From Chara braunii (lineage: Eukaryota > Streptophyta > Charophyceae > Charales > Characeae), in assembly GCA_003427395.1 (NCBI GenBank), contig BFEA01000017.1, positions 1,092,698 through 1,114,430 of the forward strand: a stretch of 21,733 nucleotides of DNA, written 5' to 3'. The stretch's first letter is position 1. Every line of letters starts with the position of its first letter. Shown here piece after piece: positions 18,404-21,733 of the stretch. The notes under the pieces were generated by a model, which made no database searches, had not been told where the DNA came from, and saw nothing but the letters and a program-made list of their open reading frames with translations. Both the position numbers and the translations under genes were made by a program.

Positions 18404-18988
18404 CTAAGGCTGGGACCCCACGGGAATGCGGAAAGGAAAAAGTTTGTCGCAGAAGTGTTTCCGGGATCCCGCACCCTGCGGAAAAGGTTCTGGAAAAGTC
18501 GAAATGTCTTCCAAAGACTGTTTTCCGCGACCCCGCAGCCCACATTTTGTGGCCTGGAAGATGGTGCGTCGATGTTTTCACATCATCAGCGGTCTGGAAA
18601 AGGCTGTTGGGATGATATTACGCCGCAAAATTGTGCCAAAAGCAGAGGATGGCCGTGGGTGCCATCTTCAACTTTTACAAGGTCAGGTCCCATTGTCGGA
18701 CCATCGAGTGTCCGCCCATGCATTGTCTGCCCTGTGTCACCCACAACCCACGCCACGGCCGGTTCCTCAGGTCCATCCGCAGCCTCCTGCACACCCCAGC
18801 ACTTTCCTTTTCCGGCCACTACTCACAGACCTTTCCACTTACGGAAAACAAAAACCATGCTTTGCCACAAAACGTACTCTGCGATGGGGTCCCGGAAAAA
18901 AATACTTTCCAACTTTCTAAAATGACTTGCCCTCTTTTCATGACCAAACGTCTTTTCCATCCACACTGCAGTGGGGTCCCAGTCTTAG
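18404..18988. mobile_element. 585-bp non-autonomous DNA element with 18-bp inverted ends
   Basis: The left end CTAAGGCTGGGACCCCAC (18404-18421) and the right end, reverse-complemented, CTAAGACTGGGACCCCAC (18971-18988) differ at one base. TA dinucleotides adjoin both ends. GCGGAAAA/TTTTCC motifs recur near both ends (18427, 18478, 18521, 18812, 18841, 18893), as expected for subterminal transposase-binding repeats. The frames within it encode nothing I recognise. The superfamily is unassigned. Confidence 0.7.
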
Positions 18989-19536
18989 ATAAATGAGTGC
19001 TTTGTGGAAGGATAGGTTGGCCACCTACAACTGATGGTGGCTTCTTAGGTTCCATTAATGAATCTTACTAGATCTGCATTCGGCTGGTGTCGCAAATACA
19101 GTTAGACAAAGAAACAGTTGGGATGGGTCACAGCGTTGGTCGTACCACCATCACCGCCACCACCCTGCCAAATGGAAAAAAAAAGGGGGGTTGGTAGGCG
19201 CTGCTGGGTCACAGAGGTGAAGCCGCAGCTGCTTCGACTTTGTTTTTAGGAAGCATGGTGGCAGTCAGTTAATCCCCATCCACTGGGGAAGCAATCAATG
19301 CTGTTTGTGCCAGGACCTCTCAACCATGATGGGGATGAGCTTGGTGAATTGCAGGCCACTGCTCCCCAGAAAGGAAAGTGGCCCTGACTAAAACACCTTC
19401 CTTGCCTGACATTCAGAAGCACAGACAACTTTATGTCTACATCTCAAATGGTCACGAGCTCTACTCCAAGCGATTCCATTCGCAGACTCAGACAGTCTTC
19501 TGAAACACCATCATTTCTGAACCAACTCAGCAATCT
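18989..19536. other. Unassigned intergenic sequence
   Basis: No coding region or repeat was recognised. A short CACC-rich stretch lies near 19145-19170, an A9 run near 19176, and a G6 run follows. Confidence 0.35.
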
Positions 19537-19715
19537 CTTTCTTTTTTTTTCTTTTTTTTCTTTTTTTTGGGGGGGGAGGGGGGGGGGGCGCAAAAGCTCC
19601 AATCTATTCGTGGGGAGCAGCACGTGCTGGGAACCGGGCCCGGCATCCCATATGAAATTACAACCACTGAAATACTGGGACCGATACCCGGCTTCACCTG
19701 AGAGAATCTGATTAT
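19537..19715 (-). mobile_element. SINE-like repeat, family 2, inverted copy with A-tail and poly-C tract
   Basis: The reverse complement reads CCGGGCCCGGTTCCCAGCAC, then GTGCTGCTCCCCACGAATAG, then a C11/C8 tract and A8G-type tail. This matches the plus-strand copies at 17030 and 18236. On the given strand the tail appears as T-runs (19540-19568) followed by G8-A-G11 (19569-19588). The upstream head (GAAGCCGGGTATCGGTCCCA in reverse complement, ~19675-19695) recurs at 20086-20125, so the family may have a longer 5' part. Confidence 0.55.
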
Positions 19716-19851
19716 CTGAGAACACACCAAGAGATTTTGGAAAACCTGAGTAAACTGCCAGGCTGCCTTTTAAAACCAGCTACTCATGAGAAAACCTCTT
19801 TTCCGAACAAGCTGCGAAAATTAAGAAACCTCCCACTTCTCTACAACCCCT

Positions 19852-20095
19852 CTACTCGTCATCATCTTCCGACGAGCCGACCTCATCCACAGTCTCCACC
19901 ACATAGTTCGGAACTTCGGAAGATAGAAACAGTAGGCAAGCAACCTCACCGAATCCCATAATGGTAACCGTTAAAAGCAGACTTCAACTCTTCATCTTCC
20001 TTCGACAAGCCGACCTCCTCCACAACATAGTTCGAAGGACAAAAATAGTAGTCGTCCACCCAATCGCAAAGAAGAACACATTTGAAATTCCGGGG
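19852..20095 (-). pseudogene. Short minus-strand coding remnant with a duplicated NYVVE segment
   Basis: Read on the minus strand, two stretches give similar peptides. One at ~20090-19983 contains CDWVDDYYFCPSNYVVEEVG and then LSKEDEELKSAFN. One at ~19925-19852 reads SSEVPNYVVETVDEVGSSED and ends in a stop (TAG, 19852-19854). The DNA shows a matching direct repeat (CGACRAGCCGACCTC with ACATAGTTCG, near 19870-19912 and 20003-20032). It may be the acidic C-terminus of an otherwise lost protein, possibly a transposase. I do not recognise the family and the call is weak. Confidence 0.25.
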
Positions 20096-20130
20096 CCATT
20101 ACCCGGCTTCGGCTAAGAGGCCAATCAAAC
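20086..20130 (-). mobile_element. Fragment of the family-2 SINE-like head
   Basis: In reverse complement, CTTAGCCGAAGCCGGGTAAT followed by GGCCCCGGAATTTC aligns with CAGGTGAAGCCGGGTATCGG followed by TCCCAGTATTTC at ~19670-19700. Only about 40 bases are recognisable. Confidence 0.35.
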
Positions 20131-20278
20131 AGTCTCCAATCAGTCTCAAGTCCAACAAATAAGCAATTGAAATCTAACAAACAACATATGATTGACTTAA
20201 TACAGTCTTTTGCAGCCCTCACCGCAATCACCAATCCACTAGGATTACACGTAACAAGTACCTCTAAAAAGGGTTAGC

Positions 20279-20279
<1 letters not shown>

Positions 20280-20366
<87 letters not shown>

Positions 20367-20367
20367 N

Positions 20368-20438
<71 letters not shown>
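20280..20438. repeat. (AAAG)n then (GA)n microsatellite with one N
   Basis: AAAG repeats (20280-20298) run into a GA tract ending at about 20438. The N at 20367 breaks the dinucleotide phase (G at 20366, A at 20368), so it is more likely a gap marker than a single miscalled base. Confidence 0.95.
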
Positions 20439-20439
<1 letters not shown>

Positions 20440-21114
20440 CGAAGTTGAAGTCATCCAGATCGGATCTGACCTGATTTGATCCGATATGACACCATCGCAA
20501 AAAACAAAAAAACAAAAAACTCTCTGAGAGCGAAGGTGGTAAAGATTTACTGAAATTATAACCACCTAGTTCAGTCACAGAAACATCAACCATGGACACA
20601 CAAATCCAATTCATTTTCTTTTTTTTGGTCGTACTGACAGAACCCACCCCTTCCTACCTTTATTTTTTTCCCTTAGCACATCCCTTGCCTCCCCGTCCAC
20701 GGGAAACTCTTGTTTGCCCACCTCAGACATACCGGGCCGTAGTTGCAGGCACCAGCGCTAGGCAAGGAAAACTTCATCCCAGCCCCAGTTGAGGCACTAT
20801 TGGATGAGCCATGCCGCATGGGCACTTTAGCCGCCAAGGCCCAAGTGTAGTCATCATGTGGAAGCACCTACTTGGGTCAATAAAATAGCAGGTGTTTGAA
20901 TGGAGCTACCATAGGCAGTGTCTAATGGCCCTAGTCTAAACTGAGACAGCCCTAGACCAACCCAGTCAGAGGGAGTTGAAGAGTTCAGCCCTGGAGCTGA
21001 AGGCGCACCGGTGGGCAATCTGCATCTGGACAACATACACCTAGGGGTGCAAGGGGACCACTTGTGCACTGATGTTTCTGTAACTGGCCAAGAAATCAGG
21101 GGTAGCCAATATGC
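20439..21114. other. Unassigned sequence between microsatellite and second MITE
   Basis: No gene was recognised. It contains a small inverted repeat ATCGGATC/GATCCGAT (20459-20485, 11-nt spacer), A-rich runs near 20499-20519, and T-rich runs near 20620-20675. Confidence 0.35.
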
Positions 21115-21324
21115 TTAAACCACCAGTACTTGGCCCATACATTGGCCGCAGGCGTTTCACGTTAATATGCTGCGACCCACGGGCTTCGGGGTACCGGACC
21201 ACAATGGATGGAAGCACCAGCCAAAAAGAAAAAGAAACGGCGCCCCGGTGGTTTGGCAAAACTTGGCGTGCAGGGGGTCGCCTGGCTTGGCATTGATAGG
21301 TGGGCCAGGTACTGGTTGGCTTAA
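21115..21324. mobile_element. Second TTAA-flanked MITE of the same family (210 bp)
   Basis: TTAA at 21115-21118 is followed by ACCACCAGTACTTGGCCCA (21119-21137). The right end, reverse-complemented, reads GCCAACCAGTACCTGGCCCA (21301-21320) and is followed by TTAA (21321-21324). The left terminus matches the MITE at 18083 for its first 15 bases, so the two belong to one family with different interiors. There is no coding capacity. Confidence 0.7.
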
Positions 21325-21518
21325 ACCAGCAGTATTTCTGAGGCACTTTTCTACGGGCTGGAAATGCCCCGCACACCAAAAAAAAAAGAGCTGGCACAGT
21401 TGTCCTTTTGGCTGGTGCCTCCAGGCATCTTGCCCGAGAGGCCGAGCCCCGAAGTTCCAGCAGCATGCGAGCCGCCAAGTTGAAAAAATGGCTGGGAAAC
21501 ATACTGAGTCTGGTGGAT
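21325..21518. other. Sequence after the MITE, possible start of another related element
   Basis: Directly after the TTAA the sequence ACCAGCAGTATTTCTGAGGC resembles the family's terminal ACCACCAGTACTT, but no matching right end was found before 21681. Otherwise nothing is recognised. Confidence 0.3.
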
Positions 21519-21556
21519 GATTAGACGAAAAGGAGGGGATCAGACGAAAAGGAGGG
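21519..21556. repeat. Two-copy 19-bp tandem repeat
   Basis: GATTAGACGAAAAGGAGGG at 21519 is followed by GATCAGACGAAAAGGAGGG at 21538, with one difference. Confidence 0.8.
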
Positions 21557-21674
21557 AGAAAACGAGAATGTTGTCAACACCAATGTCGTTGATATCTATC
21601 CCAAATAGTCTCCCATCAATGTCTCTGTCCCGAGGTTGAGTCTATACTATCCAAATGTCGTCAACATCCTGAAG

Positions 21675-21681
<7 letters not shown>

Positions 21682-21733
<52 letters not shown>
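21682..21733. repeat. (CT)n microsatellite running off the window end
   Basis: An uninterrupted TC/CT dinucleotide tract begins at 21682 and continues to the last base, so its full length is unknown. Confidence 0.95.

Noticed and set aside
18426-18925. Coding frames inside the 585-bp element
   Set aside because: Overlapping frames on both strands show no transposase motifs; the stretch is better explained as a non-autonomous element.
20459-20485. Intrinsic terminator or regulatory hairpin
   Set aside because: The 8-bp arms with an 11-nt spacer next to no gene in a eukaryotic context carry no functional support.

Overview
The window looks like a piece of a large, repeat-rich eukaryotic nuclear genome, most probably a land plant or a streptophyte (charophyte) alga. 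The reasons are a plant-type LINE whose ORF2 joins an AP endonuclease, a reverse transcriptase and a zf-RVT zinc finger, a Ulp1-type protease of the kind often carried by plant transposons, several short retroposons with A-rich tails, small TTAA-flanked inverted-repeat elements, and long (CT)n/(GA)n tracts. I considered Chara braunii from general resemblance, but nothing here proves it. I see no intact host gene, tRNA, rRNA or CRISPR array. Nearly everything recognisable is a decayed mobile element.

Layout. Positions 1-945 are a GC-rich tandem array of a ~99-bp unit built around a hairpin. Positions 1061-6126 hold a long plus-strand coding relic, mostly in one frame (frame 1, with a 2.84-4.2 kb part in the other two) and broken by stops. 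It contains an unrecognised N-terminal domain, an acidic linker, an RGG patch, a ParB-like segment, a segment resembling a beta-class (motif IV before motif I) DNA methyltransferase, and acidic tails. After an AT-rich gap with a (CT)n tract comes a Ulp1/C48 cysteine protease (6723-7571). Its catalytic residues are intact, but a stop codon replaces the Trp of the WLND motif. A TTACACC-type minisatellite follows (7710-7852).

Positions 8098-9055 on the minus strand are a fragment of LTR-retrotransposon gag-pol (retropepsin). A SINE-like repeat (9056-9330) separates it from a near full-length but dead LINE: ORF1 with a zinc knuckle at 9402-12063, and ORF2 at 12098-16595.

Positions 16600-21733 are a nest of small elements. 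There are at least two SINE-like families, one copy of which is split by a second A-tailed insertion with a target duplication. There are two MITEs flanked by TTAA (18083-18233 and 21115-21324), a 585-bp inverted-repeat DNA element (18404-18988), a small minus-strand coding remnant (~19852-20095), and two further dinucleotide tracts.

How the parts relate. The best candidate for something undescribed is the 1.06-7.57 kb block: a ParB-like plus methyltransferase-like polypeptide followed in the same orientation by a SUMO-type protease. That combination suggests a mobile element or an endogenised foreign module now decaying. Across this block and the LINE, many in-frame stops sit where Trp is expected or plausible (TGG to TGA or TAG). 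This fits C-to-T decay of methylated repeats. All calls come from reading the sequence only; no searches were run.
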